Shown piece by piece: positions 16,958 through 25,553 of a DNA stretch of 64,000 nt (positions are counted from its first letter, which is position 1; each line of letters starts with the position of its first letter). The DNA comes from an uncultured Dysosmobacter sp. (lineage in GTDB: Bacteria; Bacillota; Clostridia; Oscillospirales; Oscillospiraceae), in assembly GCA_934565855.1 (NCBI GenBank), contig CAKTIO010000001.1, positions 372,001 through 436,000 of the forward strand, in the 5' to 3' direction. The translations under genes were made by a program, and so were the position numbers. The notes beneath the pieces are model-generated. The model made no database searches and was not told where the DNA came from. It worked only from the letters and a program-made list of their open reading frames with translations.

Positions 16958-18199
16958 TCACAGTTTTTCTTTCGACCTTTCCGTTCCGGAGGTCTCCTGC
17001 TCCGGCTGATCCGTCCGGTAGGCGCGGGTCTTCAGCGGCAGTCCCTTCTTTTTCAGGCGCGCGCGGATCAGGAAATTCACCAGCGAATATCCGCAGGCAA
17101 ACACCGGCACGCCGAAGAACATGCCCGCCACGCCGAAGAAGCTGCCGCCCACCAGGATCGCCGTGATGACCCACAGCCCGGACAGCCCCGTTTTGTCGCC
17201 CAGGATCTTCGGTCCGATGATGTTCCCGTCCACCTGTTGGAGCAGAATGATGAACAGGAAGAAATACAGCGCCTGCACCGGCGACACCAGCAAAATCAGA
17301 AACAGGCTGGGCACCGCACCCAGAAACGGTCCAAAAAACGGAATGACATTGGTCACGCCCACAATGACGCTGACCAGCGGCGTATACGGCATGTTCAGGA
17401 TCTGGCACACAATAAAGCAGATGCAGCCGATGATGAGAGAATCCAGCAGCTTTCCCCGGACGAAGCCGGAAAAAATGCTGTCGATCTTATGAATCCCCCG
17501 GAACACCCAGTAGGTCTTTTCCGAGGAAAACAGTCCGTAGATCATCTTTCTGGCGTGCGCGGCGCAGCGCTCCTTGGTCGCCAGCAGATAAAAGGAGACG
17601 ATGATGCCCACCACCAGATTTTTCAAAAAGCCCAATGCCGTGGCGATGCCGCCGGACAGCGCAGTGAACAGCTGCTGCGCCTGGGGCATGATCTTCTCCG
17701 TGGTAAACTTCACCAAATCGTTATAATATCCCTGCAGCAGCTGCATTGCCCATGCCTCGGCGCTGGGGTTTTTGTCCAGCGCATTCATGACCCAGCCGTT
17801 GATGATATTATAATAGTTCTCCGCATTGCCGATCAGCTGCAACAGGCTGCGGTACAGCTCCGGCAGCAGGATAGACAGCAGCAGGTAAACGAACACGCAG
17901 ATCAGGATCCACGTCAGCAGCAGACTTACCGCCCGGGGACCTCTCGCGCCCAGCTTCCCCTCCGTCCGCACCCTTTCCAGCTGGCTGGGAAAGAGCTTCC
18001 GCTCGAAGAAATTCACCACCGGTGCCAGCAGATAGGCGATGAACGCGCCGTACAGGATCGGCATCAGCGCCCCCATCAGCGTGCTGCCGAAAATGACCGC
18101 CGCCCGGCTGCCAAACAGCGTGTCGTAAAACAGCAGGATCGCCGCCACTGTTAAAAACACCGTTAAGCCAACTTTTATAAAGAGATTTTCCTGCTTCAA
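16958..18199 (-). CDS. AI-2E family transporter-like membrane protein
   Basis: Polytopic membrane protein of 413 residues of the AI-2E (PF01594, YtvI/TqsA-like) family. Two helices at the N-terminus are followed by a large loop (about 70-210) and a C-terminal bundle with VIPFFGPFLGAVPSLFLILL and DGNIIGPKILGDKTGLSGLWV, the family signature region. Members range from autoinducer-2 exporters to Na+/H+ antiporters, so substrate is not inferred. It is divergent from the lipid kinase gene and upstream of the peptide ABC operon. Confidence 0.88.
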   Translation of the reverse strand: MKQENLFIKVGLTVFLTVAAILLFYDTLFGSRAAVIFGSTLMGALMPILYGAFIAYLLAPVVNFFERKLFPSQLERVRTEGKLGARGPRAVSLLLTWILICVFVYLLLSILLPELYRSLLQLIGNAENYYNIINGWVMNALDKNPSAEAWAMQLLQGYYNDLVKFTTEKIMPQAQQLFTALSGGIATALGFLKNLVVGIIVSFYLLATKERCAAHARKMIYGLFSSEKTYWVFRGIHKIDSIFSGFVRGKLLDSLIIGCICFIVCQILNMPYTPLVSVIVGVTNVIPFFGPFLGAVPSLFLILLVSPVQALYFFLFIILLQQVDGNIIGPKILGDKTGLSGLWVITAILVGGSFFGVAGMFFGVPVFACGYSLVNFLIRARLKKKGLPLKTRAYRTDQPEQETSGTERSKEKL

Positions 18200-18254
18200 C
18201 CGACCCGCTCCTCTTCCTGTTGATAAATTTTATTTTACACGCCCCACAGGGGAA

Positions 18255-18283
18255 TTGCAATCGCAGTTTTCCCGTGCTATACT
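18255..18283 (+). promoter_or_regulatory. Promoter of the lipid kinase-Nudix pair
   Basis: TTGCAA (18255-18260), a 17-base spacer and TATACT (18278-18283), about 50 bases before the start at 18338. Confidence 0.65.
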
Positions 18284-18337
18284 ACTGCAAACCCAGTTTT
18301 AACAAAGTTTTTACATTTTTTGTCGAGGAACCGTAAC

Positions 18338-19222
18338 ATGGCAAAGAAACTACTTTTTATCGTCAATCCCATGGCGGGAAAGAAACAGTCCCGCGCCCCT
18401 CTGTTTGACGCCGCCTCTATTTTTTCCGAGGCGGGCTACCTCATCCGCATCCACAACACCACCGGTCCGGGCGACGCCACCCAGACCATTGCCGCCAGCG
18501 GCAAAAAATATGACGCTGTGGTCTGCTGCGGCGGAGACGGCACCCTGAACGAGACCGTGACCGGGCTGATGCAGCTGGAACATCCGCCCCTTCTGGGCTA
18601 TCTCCCCCGGGGCAGCACCAATGACTTTGCCGCCAGCCTGCACATCTCCACCAACCCGGTAAAGGCGGCGCAGTCCATCGCGGCGCAGCACCCACAGCTG
18701 CTGGACATTGGCACCTGGAACGACCGGCACTTTATTTATGTCGCCTCCTTCGGCGCGTTCACCCGCAGCTCCTACGCCGCGCCGCAGGCTGCCAAGAACG
18801 CTCTGGGGCATTTTGCCTATATTCTGGAGGGCATGAAGGATCTGGACACCCTGCATCCCTACCGCGTCAAGCTGACCGCGGACGGGGAGGTTCTGGACGG
18901 GGAATACCTCTTCGGCGCCGTCTGCAACTCCACCTCCATCGGCGGACTGATGAAGCTGGACCCGGACCATGTGGTTCTGGACGATGGGCTTTTCGAGCTG
19001 GTTCTGGTCCCCAATCCCACCAATGCCACGGAGCTGCAGAATCTGATCTTCGCTCTGCTGAACCAGGACTATGAATCCGGCGGTCTGGTCTTCCGCCATG
19101 TCTCCCACGTCACGGTGGAGCCGGAGACCGACCTGCCCTGGTCTCTGGACGGAGAGTACGCCCCCAGCACCCAGCGGGTGGACATCCAGAACCACCGGGG
19201 CGCCCTGACCATGCTGCTATGA
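18338..19222 (+). CDS. Diacylglycerol/lipid kinase family protein
   Basis: Cytoplasmic lipid kinase of 294 residues (DAGK catalytic, YegS/DgkB-like) that phosphorylates diacylglycerol or a related lipid with ATP. The nucleotide-binding CCGGDGTLNETVTGL lies at about residues 65-80, PRGSTNDFAASL follows, and a conserved metal-site region is DGLFELVLV. ATG 18338 is chosen because GAGGAA lies 6-12 bases upstream; the frame also opens at 18320. The Nudix gene starts within its stop codon region (ATGA). Recycling of diacylglycerol in Gram-positive membranes is the likely role. Confidence 0.9.
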   Translation: MAKKLLFIVNPMAGKKQSRAPLFDAASIFSEAGYLIRIHNTTGPGDATQTIAASGKKYDAVVCCGGDGTLNETVTGLMQLEHPPLLGYLPRGSTNDFAASLHISTNPVKAAQSIAAQHPQLLDIGTWNDRHFIYVASFGAFTRSSYAAPQAAKNALGHFAYILEGMKDLDTLHPYRVKLTADGEVLDGEYLFGAVCNSTSIGGLMKLDPDHVVLDDGLFELVLVPNPTNATELQNLIFALLNQDYESGGLVFRHVSHVTVEPETDLPWSLDGEYAPSTQRVDIQNHRGALTMLL

Positions 19223-19845
19223 GCTCTGTTCAGGATTTCCGGGACCGCTGGTCCCGTCACACGCCATCCCTGATGGGAGCCGCCCGGCGCTTTGCCGTGC
19301 TGTGTCCCCTGATTGCCCGTCCGGAGGGACTTTCCTTCCTTTTCGAGGTCCGCGCCGCCGGACTGCGGCAGTCCGGCGAGGTCTGCTTTCCCGGCGGAAG
19401 GGCGGAGCCGGGAGAGACCGCCGTTCAGTGCGCCCTGCGGGAAACCTGGGAGGAGCTGGGCATCCCCTCCCGTCAAATTGAGATCATCGGACAGTCCGAC
19501 TTTCTGGTCCACCAGCGTGGGTTCCTGCTTCAGCCGGTCATCGGTCTGGTGGAGCAGGACGCACTGGCGGCGCTGCGCCCCTCCCCGGTGGAGGTGGCGG
19601 AGGTATTCACCGTTCCCGTCTCCTTTTTCCAGTCCACGCCGCCGGAAATGCTGTCCTACCGTCTGGTCCCCCAGCTGCCGGAGGACTTTCCCTATGACGG
19701 CATCGGCATCTCCCCCAGCTACGCCTGGGGCAGCGGGCAGGTGGACGTGCCGGTCTGGCGCTATCAGGGTCATGTGATCTGGGGGATGACCGCCCGCATT
19801 CTGCGGGATATCCTCACCCATATGAAAGCAGTCCCCGAGAGCTGA
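19219..19845 (+). CDS. Nudix hydrolase (CoA pyrophosphatase-like)
   Basis: Protein of 208 residues with a Nudix box at about residues 55-80: GGRAEPGETAVQCALRET followed by WEELGI. The preceding FPGG and the overall length match the NudL/CoA diphosphatase group (YeaB-like), which splits CoA into phosphopantetheine and 3',5'-ADP; the substrate is inferred. It overlaps the lipid kinase by 4 bases (ATGA) and is therefore co-translated. Its stop falls inside the stem of the terminator. Confidence 0.88.
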   Translation: MSSVQDFRDRWSRHTPSLMGAARRFAVLCPLIARPEGLSFLFEVRAAGLRQSGEVCFPGGRAEPGETAVQCALRETWEELGIPSRQIEIIGQSDFLVHQRGFLLQPVIGLVEQDALAALRPSPVEVAEVFTVPVSFFQSTPPEMLSYRLVPQLPEDFPYDGIGISPSYAWGSGQVDVPVWRYQGHVIWGMTARILRDILTHMKAVPES

Positions 19846-19872
19846 TTCTTCAGCTTCGGGGACTGTTTTTTA
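19829..19872 (+). terminator. Terminator of the lipid kinase-Nudix operon
   Basis: CAGTCCCCGA pairs with TCGGGGACTG, with an inner AGCTGA/TCAGCT extension, then GTTTTTTATTTTTT. The stem overlaps the end of the Nudix coding sequence. Confidence 0.9.
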
Positions 19873-19880
19873 TTTTTTAT

Positions 19881-20933
19881 TTATTTTGCAAATAAACGAT
19901 AGCCATCATTCGTACCCGATTTCAGCACGGATAGATAATAATCAGTAGAGTCTACAGGAATATTGTAGACAAATACTCCACTCTTCACAATACTAGGTGC
20001 AAGATCAGTATAGCAAAAAGCTTCATCGAAGTACCACATAGCATCTGAATACGGATTATAGTTTCTTCCTTGACTATCAGTCAGTACGAAGTCATTATCA
20101 AAGTTAATTGTATTATTGGTAATGTTTTCTAAATTGACGAAGAACACAACAAATTTTGTCCCCTCCTGTGCTACCATAGGATCAACGTATTCTTCTGATA
20201 ATTCTGATCTTTCTTCACAATCTGTAACGCAAATTTTTAATGTTGCCAGTTCAAGTTCTTCTCCAAGTGCAACATCATGCCAAGCAATACTTGACGTATC
20301 CTCATTCTCCTCACTATCGCCAAATTCCCCACCGAAATTCTCAAATGTACTAGTAATATTACAAGTAATAACATCAGCTAATGTATTTTCATCTTCTTCA
20401 GAAAAAGAGGAAATCTTCCAATCTCCATCTGCTTTTACGCAATTAAAAACAATATCTCCAGAAGCTGTTCCGACATCTATGGACTTGATCTTATCAGCAA
20501 AAATGTTTGCAAATAATGTTTCCATCTGTGTATCATCTGCGCCGCTAAAAGCAAGCCCTATTGCTTGCGTAATATACTCTCCCAGCACAGATGTAATTAC
20601 AGGACTAGCATCCACATAGGAAAATGAAACTGGAACAGTTGCCTTCTCACCATCTACCATAGATTTTCCAATTGTAAACGTCATTTTTGCAGCACAATCT
20701 TTTAGATACTCCACTACTTGTTCCGAAGAGAGATCTTCTTTCATTTCGGAATCATTATACTGGTCACTTAAAATATCAGCGCCATTTTCTGTATAAGTCC
20801 GAGCAGATTCAAAATCGAAAGACTGTAATGCAGTGCAGAACGAATTTACGACAACATCTGGCTTACTATTGGAACATCCAACCAAGGATAGTGCCACAGA
20901 TATTGCAAAAATAATTGACAAAATTCTTTTCAT
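19881..20933 (-). CDS. AT-rich lipoprotein with a DUF4352-like C-terminal domain
   Basis: Secreted lipoprotein of 350 residues; lipobox SLVGC at Cys20. Residues ~28-115 resemble the NTF2-like DUF4878 type (VNSFCTALQSFDFESARTYT), and residues ~215-345 resemble a DUF4352 immunoglobulin-like domain (FVVFFVNLENITNNTI, then VLTDSQGRNYNPYS). Its base composition is clearly more AT-rich than every gene for 20 kb on either side, with codons such as AAT, ATA and TTT common, pointing to horizontal acquisition. Neither a partner nor a mobile element is visible next to it. Function unknown; an extracellular binding or immunity role is possible. Confidence 0.78.
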   Translation of the reverse strand: MKRILSIIFAISVALSLVGCSNSKPDVVVNSFCTALQSFDFESARTYTENGADILSDQYNDSEMKEDLSSEQVVEYLKDCAAKMTFTIGKSMVDGEKATVPVSFSYVDASPVITSVLGEYITQAIGLAFSGADDTQMETLFANIFADKIKSIDVGTASGDIVFNCVKADGDWKISSFSEEDENTLADVITCNITSTFENFGGEFGDSEENEDTSSIAWHDVALGEELELATLKICVTDCEERSELSEEYVDPMVAQEGTKFVVFFVNLENITNNTINFDNDFVLTDSQGRNYNPYSDAMWYFDEAFCYTDLAPSIVKSGVFVYNIPVDSTDYYLSVLKSGTNDGYRLFAK

Positions 20934-21108
20934 TTTCTCATCATCTTTTCTTTATTGATTTTTAGGATTCTATTTTTTATTATACAGCTACAATGGATGA
21001 CATTCAAGATATAGATGATGTGCAATAATCTCTCTGTTAGTAATTGCATTTTTATAACTTCTAATTGCTAAATTATCCAAAACATATCCGCCTCAATCCC
21101 GTTCCTTT

Positions 21109-22152
21109 TTACAGCAGCAGGCGGCGCAGTCCCGCCAGGTCCTCCGGCTCCACCGGGGCGTACCATGCCGCGCCCAGCGCCGCCAGACGGTCCGCCGGAT
21201 CGGAGAACGCCTGCTCCAGCGCCGCCTGCAGCGCGGTCTGGAAGGCAGGCTGGCAGAGGGTCTCCTCCTGTCCGCTGACTGCCGCCACAAAGGAATACAG
21301 CCGGGGCGTCAGCGCCAGCACCGGCAGCTCCTGTGCAATGGGCGCCGCTCTGCCAAAGCCGCTTTGTCCTGCGGCATCAGTCCGGCTTTTCTCCAGCGTC
21401 CACAGCTCCTGCTTTTCCTCCCGCAGGTCTACCGGAAGGGGGATGCAGTCCACCTGCTCCTCTGCCGCCGCCCGCAGCAGCTCCTCCCAGCCGGAGTAAG
21501 CCGTGACATCCGGAAGATCCGTGATGCCGCTGCCCTCGTAGCGGTCCTCCAGCCAAAGCTCCAGGCACTGGTATCCAGCCAAAGAGTCCCCGTCCAGCAC
21601 GCCCCAACGGGCGTGCGCCAGCTCCTCCCAGGTCAGGCTCCGGTCCTGTGCCAGCCCCGCCAGCTTCTGCCCGTATTGAGACGGTCCGGCACAGACCATG
21701 GCATACGTTCCTGCGGTATAGCCTGCCGCCCGCTGGGCAGGCTGCGCGTTCCACTCCGTCAGAGGCGACTGCTCCGTCAGGGTCAGCGTGGGCGCTGCGT
21801 CCGCCAGCACGGGGACCGCCGTTTCGCAAAGCTCCACAAAGGTTTCCGCCGGAAGAAACGCCAGCTGTACGCCGCCCTCCTCCAGCGCTGCCGCCGTGGC
21901 GCCGTACGAGGTGCCGAAGGTAACGTCCACCTGTCCGACCTCCACGCCCTGCTGGCTGAGAAGCTGGGGCAGGCGCTCCATCGCCGCCTCCGCGCCGGCG
22001 GTGTCCAGCTCCCTCGGCAGTTCTACCGTCAGCGTTTCCAGGCGGATGGGGTCCGGCTCCTCCGACGCGGAGGAGCTGTCCGGTGCCTGTCCGCAGCCGG
22101 ACAGCCCCAGCAGCAGGCACAGCAGTAAACTCAGACATTTCCAGTTTTTCAT
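21109..22152 (-). CDS. PhnD-like solute-binding lipoprotein (orphan)
   Basis: Lipoprotein of 347 residues with lipobox LLGLSGC (Cys20). The fold-defining segments of phosphate/phosphonate-type (PhnD, PF12974) binding proteins are visible: VDVTFGTSYGATAAALEEGGVQLAFLPAETFV and LAHARWGVLDGDSLAGYQ. Members bind phosphonates or other small anions and normally sit beside PhnC/PhnE. No ABC ATPase or permease lies nearby, so it is an orphan or works with a distant transporter. It is divergent from the cupin gene. Confidence 0.8.
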   Translation of the reverse strand: MKNWKCLSLLLCLLLGLSGCGQAPDSSSASEEPDPIRLETLTVELPRELDTAGAEAAMERLPQLLSQQGVEVGQVDVTFGTSYGATAAALEEGGVQLAFLPAETFVELCETAVPVLADAAPTLTLTEQSPLTEWNAQPAQRAAGYTAGTYAMVCAGPSQYGQKLAGLAQDRSLTWEELAHARWGVLDGDSLAGYQCLELWLEDRYEGSGITDLPDVTAYSGWEELLRAAAEEQVDCIPLPVDLREEKQELWTLEKSRTDAAGQSGFGRAAPIAQELPVLALTPRLYSFVAAVSGQEETLCQPAFQTALQAALEQAFSDPADRLAALGAAWYAPVEPEDLAGLRRLLL

Positions 22153-22236
22153 GGTCTGTTCCTTTCCCAGTTCCGCTTTGGGCAGGCACAGTCTGTTCCC
22201 AAATGGAAGAATCTGCCCGAAAAGCGGCGTTTATCC

Positions 22237-22266
22237 TTGTCAAACGGCGGTCCTGTCTGCTAAAAT
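22237..22266 (+). promoter_or_regulatory. Promoter of the cupin gene
   Basis: TTGTCA (22237-22242), an 18-base spacer and TAAAAT (22261-22266), about 100 bases before the cupin start. Confidence 0.5.
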
Positions 22267-22364
22267 CAAGTTGATCCGCAGCAGTGTCCGCCGTGTCCGT
22301 TTATTTTATCATCTCTCGGAGAACGGCGCAACCGCATACGGACAGAGAAAGGGAGATGTTTTTT

Positions 22365-22712
22365 ATGGTACTTTCATCCAAGGACTGCCCCCGCCGGGAA
22401 GCCTGCATTCAGGGCGGCAAGGGGATCGTTAAAATGAAGGATCTGGCAACGCCGGAGCAGATGTATCAGAATGCGCGGCTGTTCACCCACATCCAACTGG
22501 ACCCCGGCTGCTCCATCGGCTACCACACCCACACCGGAGAGACGGAATTCTACTACATCCTCAAGGGCGAGGCTGTGCTGAACGACAACGGCACCGAGGT
22601 GCTGATGCACACCGGAGACGTGTCCGCCACCGGCTACGGCGAAGGACACAGCTTGGAAAACCGCACGGACGAAACGGTAGAGCTGATGGCTCTCATCGTG
22701 CTGGACCGCTGA
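22365..22712 (+). CDS. Cupin domain protein
   Basis: Small single-domain cupin of 115 residues. The metal-binding first motif is GYHTHTGETEFYYILKGE and the second motif HTGDVSATGYGEGHSLEN is present, so the usual His/Glu ligands are conserved. ATG 22365 is preferred because GGGAG (22351-22355) is 9 bases upstream; ATG 22356 is too close to it. A standalone gene with its own promoter and terminator. Reaction or ligand cannot be deduced; similar proteins are sugar-phosphate isomerase-like or regulatory. Confidence 0.85.
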   Translation: MVLSSKDCPRREACIQGGKGIVKMKDLATPEQMYQNARLFTHIQLDPGCSIGYHTHTGETEFYYILKGEAVLNDNGTEVLMHTGDVSATGYGEGHSLENRTDETVELMALIVLDR

Positions 22713-22725
22713 GCCTCCGCACCGG

Positions 22726-22751
22726 AAAGCGCGCCAAAGGGCGCGCTTTTT
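22726..22751 (+). terminator. Terminator after the cupin gene
   Basis: AAAGCGCGCC, loop AAA, GGGCGCGCTTTTT: a compact GC-rich stem and T tract. Confidence 0.9.
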
Positions 22752-22829
22752 CTATGGTGTCTGCCGCTTTTCTTTTTCAGAAAACTGTGGTACACTGACT
22801 GTAATTTTGCGAAAGGTGGAAATTTTTCT

Positions 22830-23798
22830 ATGCAGATCGGCTCCGTCTCCATCCCCTCTAAACTTGCCCTGGCGCCAATGGCAGGCGTCACGGACGCCTC
22901 CTTCCGACAGATCTGCTCGGAGCTGGGCGCTGGCTACACCTGCACAGAGCTGATCTCCTCCAAGGCGCTGTGCTATCAGGATAGGAAGACCCGCACACTG
23001 CTGGTTCCCTTCCCCGGAGAGGGTCCCTTTGCCGTACAGATTTTCGGCAGCGACCCCGTCTGCATGGCGGAGGCGGCGCAGATCGCGGTGGAGCTGTCCG
23101 GCGCGGACGTGCTGGACATCAACATGGGCTGCCCGATGGGCAAGATCGTCAACAACGGCGATGGCTCCGCCCTGATGAAGGACATCGACCTTGCCGCGCG
23201 CATCACAGAAGCCGTTGTGAAAAGCTGCCCCGTTCCCGTCACGGTGAAATTCCGGCGGGGCTGGGACATGGGCAGCTGCAACTGTGTGGAATTCGCCCAG
23301 GCGCAGGAGCAGGCGGGCGCCTCCGCCGTTGCCGTCCACGGCAGGACACGGGCGCAGATGTACGGTGGACATGCCGACTGGAACTGCATCCGGCAGGTGA
23401 AGGAAGCCGTTCACATCCCTGTGATCGCCAACGGCGACATCTTTGCCCCAGAGGACGCCGTCCGCATTCTTCAGCATACCAAGGCGGACATGGCGATGAT
23501 CGGGCGGGGCTGCTTCGGCAATCCGTGGCTGTTCCAGCAGGCGGACGCCGCCCTGAAGGGACTGCCCATTCCGCCGCTGCCGCCGCTGAGCCGCCGCATC
23601 GACACAGCGGTCCGGCAGATCGAGCTGTCCGTTCAGTACCGGGGAGAGCGGGTCTCCGTGCTGGAAGCCCGCAAGCAGCTGTGCTGGTATCTAAAGGGCG
23701 TCCCCTACGCCGGATATTATAAGGAGCAGATCGTCCAGATGAACACGATGGAGGACGTTTACCGGATTGCGAAAGGAATGAAAAGGGATCTGAAATGA
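22830..23798 (+). CDS. dusB: tRNA dihydrouridine synthase
   Basis: FMN enzyme of 322 residues that reduces uridines in the tRNA D-loop with NADPH. The N-terminal APMAGVTDASFRQIC binds FMN; the catalytic cysteine is in NMGCPMGKIVNNGDGSALM; VHGRTRAQMYGGHADW and IANGDIFAPEDA complete the barrel motifs. A small C-terminal helical domain follows. The ECF sigma gene starts inside its stop region (ATGA), so expression of that sigma factor is tied to dusB translation. Confidence 0.93.
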   Translation: MQIGSVSIPSKLALAPMAGVTDASFRQICSELGAGYTCTELISSKALCYQDRKTRTLLVPFPGEGPFAVQIFGSDPVCMAEAAQIAVELSGADVLDINMGCPMGKIVNNGDGSALMKDIDLAARITEAVVKSCPVPVTVKFRRGWDMGSCNCVEFAQAQEQAGASAVAVHGRTRAQMYGGHADWNCIRQVKEAVHIPVIANGDIFAPEDAVRILQHTKADMAMIGRGCFGNPWLFQQADAALKGLPIPPLPPLSRRIDTAVRQIELSVQYRGERVSVLEARKQLCWYLKGVPYAGYYKEQIVQMNTMEDVYRIAKGMKRDLK

Positions 23799-24424
23799 AG
23801 CCGCTGTCTTTTTCCGCCCAACAGGAAGCCGGCTGGATCCGCGCCGCCCGCAGGCGGGACCCGGACGCCTTTGAAGCGCTGGTCCAGCAATATGAAAAGC
23901 GGGTCTACTCCCTGGCGCTGCGCATGTGCGGACAGGAGGTCCTGGCGCAGGAGGCTGCACAGGAGGCGTTTCTGTCCGCCTGGCAGGGTCTGCCCTTCTT
24001 CCGGGGAGACTCCAGCTTTTCCACCTGGCTGTACCGACTGACGGTGAACGCCTGCACCGACCTTCTGCGGCGGGAGCAGCGGCACCGCGCCGCCGCGGGT
24101 CCCTCGCTGGATGACGACGATGCCTTTTTTGACGCGCCGGACACCGCCGCCTCTCCTCAGGAGCAGGTGGAGCAGGCAGAGCTTCGCCGCGCCATTGAGC
24201 GGGGCTTGCAGACCCTTCCGGAGGATTACCGCGCCGCCCTCATCCTGCGGGAGGTCCACCAGCTCTCCTATGCGGAGATCGCCGCTGCACTGCGGCTGGA
24301 TCTGGGGACCGTCAAGTCCCGCATCAGCCGGGGACGAAGGCTGCTGCGGGAATATCTCTCCCAAACCGGGAACCTTTCCGCAGCCGCTCCGTCTAAACAG
24401 AAAACAGGAAAGGAGGATGCCTGA
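23795..24424 (+). CDS. ECF-type RNA polymerase sigma factor
   Basis: Sigma-70 family extracytoplasmic-function factor of 209 residues. Region 2 spans about residues 20-90 (FEALVQQYEKRVYSLALRM ... STWLYRLTVNACTDLLRR) and region 4 about 145-195 (LPEDYRAALILREV, then YAEIAAALRLDLGTVKSRI). An acidic linker (DDDDAFFDAPDT) separates them. It overlaps dusB by 4 bases and is followed without a gap by a membrane anti-sigma factor, the usual two-gene arrangement in which the anti-sigma holds the factor until an envelope signal. Confidence 0.93.
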   Translation: MKPLSFSAQQEAGWIRAARRRDPDAFEALVQQYEKRVYSLALRMCGQEVLAQEAAQEAFLSAWQGLPFFRGDSSFSTWLYRLTVNACTDLLRREQRHRAAAGPSLDDDDAFFDAPDTAASPQEQVEQAELRRAIERGLQTLPEDYRAALILREVHQLSYAEIAAALRLDLGTVKSRISRGRRLLREYLSQTGNLSAAAPSKQKTGKEDA

Positions 24425-25468
24425 ATGGAACCCTGTAAAGCTTATGCCGGGCTGCTGGACGCCTTTGCCGACGGTGAATGCACACCGGAGGAAGCCCATG
24501 AGATCCAGCAGCATCTGGAGCACTGCCCGGAATGCACCGCCTATCTGGCGGAGCTGCGCGCCCTTCAGCGCGGCTTTCCAGATCTGGATTCTGTCACCGT
24601 GCCGGAGGGATTTTCCGATGGCGTGATGGCAAACATTCGGGCAGAGACCTCACGGCGGCGGTCCGCCGCCCTCCGCTGGAAAAAGGCGGCGCTGCCCATT
24701 GCCGCCTGTCTGGCGATCTTCGTCACCGCAAACACGCTTCTTCCCCAGCTTCTCCGGGAATCCTCCTCCAATATGACAGGCAGTGGAAACAGCACCAGCT
24801 CCGCCGCTGCGGCGGAGACTTCCGCGGGAGCCGCTGCCGGAGAAGCCGCAGAGACCGGAGAAGCCGGAAATGCCGCTCTGGACACGCACGACGCTGCCGC
24901 TGAAGCGCCGGAGACCACAGCGCCGGCGGAGACCTCCGTCCCCTCCCCTGAAAGGAGCAAAAGCGGCACCAGCTCCGCAAAGGACAGCGTTTCCTCCCAC
25001 AGCGCCGCCGTACCGTCCAGTGAAGCTCCGGAGCCGGACAGCACCCCGGAGACTGATGAAACGGACAACAACGACTCCGGCGGATATGCCCAGGTCACCG
25101 TAGGACCCGCCGGGACCGCGCTGGAGGTCTCTCCACCGGACGGTGAGACCTATGCCCAGAAAGAAGCCTGGCTGGAGGCTCAGCTGACAGCTCCCGGCAC
25201 ATCGGGACTGCTGCAATACACGGGAAACGGCGAGTGTCTTGCCTGGTCCCAGGAGCAGCTGGACGATCCCTCGCAGCCCCGCTACTCCCTGTTCCTCCGC
25301 TTTGCGGATGGCAGCTGCGCCGCGCTGCCCCTGCCCGCCGATGTCCCACCCACCGGCATGGTCTTTTCGGACGGCAGCTTTTCCTATGACTGTCCGGCAG
25401 AGGACGAAACAGGCGGCTACCACTGCACGGTGTCCCTTTCCCGCCGCACCGTTGTCACCCATTCCTGA
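24425..25468 (+). CDS. Zinc-finger anti-sigma factor with a long external region
   Basis: Membrane protein of 347 residues. The N-terminal ZAS domain (about 1-55) has the H-x3-C-x2-C site at His30, Cys34 and Cys37. One membrane helix lies near residues 80-103. Outside it is a stretch of ~110 residues rich in Ala, Glu, Ser, Thr and Pro, with repeated TAPAET-like and SSA-like words, then a C-terminal globular segment of ~120 residues ending in HCTVSLSRRTVV. It starts directly after the sigma gene stop. The disordered stalk suggests a cell-wall-spanning sensor whose tip may detect the stress. Confidence 0.88.
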   Translation: MEPCKAYAGLLDAFADGECTPEEAHEIQQHLEHCPECTAYLAELRALQRGFPDLDSVTVPEGFSDGVMANIRAETSRRRSAALRWKKAALPIAACLAIFVTANTLLPQLLRESSSNMTGSGNSTSSAAAAETSAGAAAGEAAETGEAGNAALDTHDAAAEAPETTAPAETSVPSPERSKSGTSSAKDSVSSHSAAVPSSEAPEPDSTPETDETDNNDSGGYAQVTVGPAGTALEVSPPDGETYAQKEAWLEAQLTAPGTSGLLQYTGNGECLAWSQEQLDDPSQPRYSLFLRFADGSCAALPLPADVPPTGMVFSDGSFSYDCPAEDETGGYHCTVSLSRRTVVTHS

Positions 25469-25479
25469 ACCCTACCGCT

Positions 25480-25519
25480 CCACAGGCGGAGGCAGCCCCT
25501 GCCCCGCCTGTGGATTTTT
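25480..25519 (+). terminator. Terminator of the dusB-sigma-anti-sigma operon
   Basis: CCACAGGCGG (25480-25489) pairs with CCGCCTGTGG (25504-25513), then ATTTTTC. The queT promoter starts immediately behind it. Confidence 0.9.
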
Positions 25520-25520
25520 C

Positions 25521-25549
25521 TTGACACACCGCTCTGCTTGTGATATGTT
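25521..25549 (+). promoter_or_regulatory. Promoter of queT
   Basis: Perfect TTGACA (25521-25526), 17 bases, TATGTT (25544-25549). Transcription would start near 25556, just before the structured leader. Confidence 0.75.
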
Positions 25550-25553
25550 TCTA

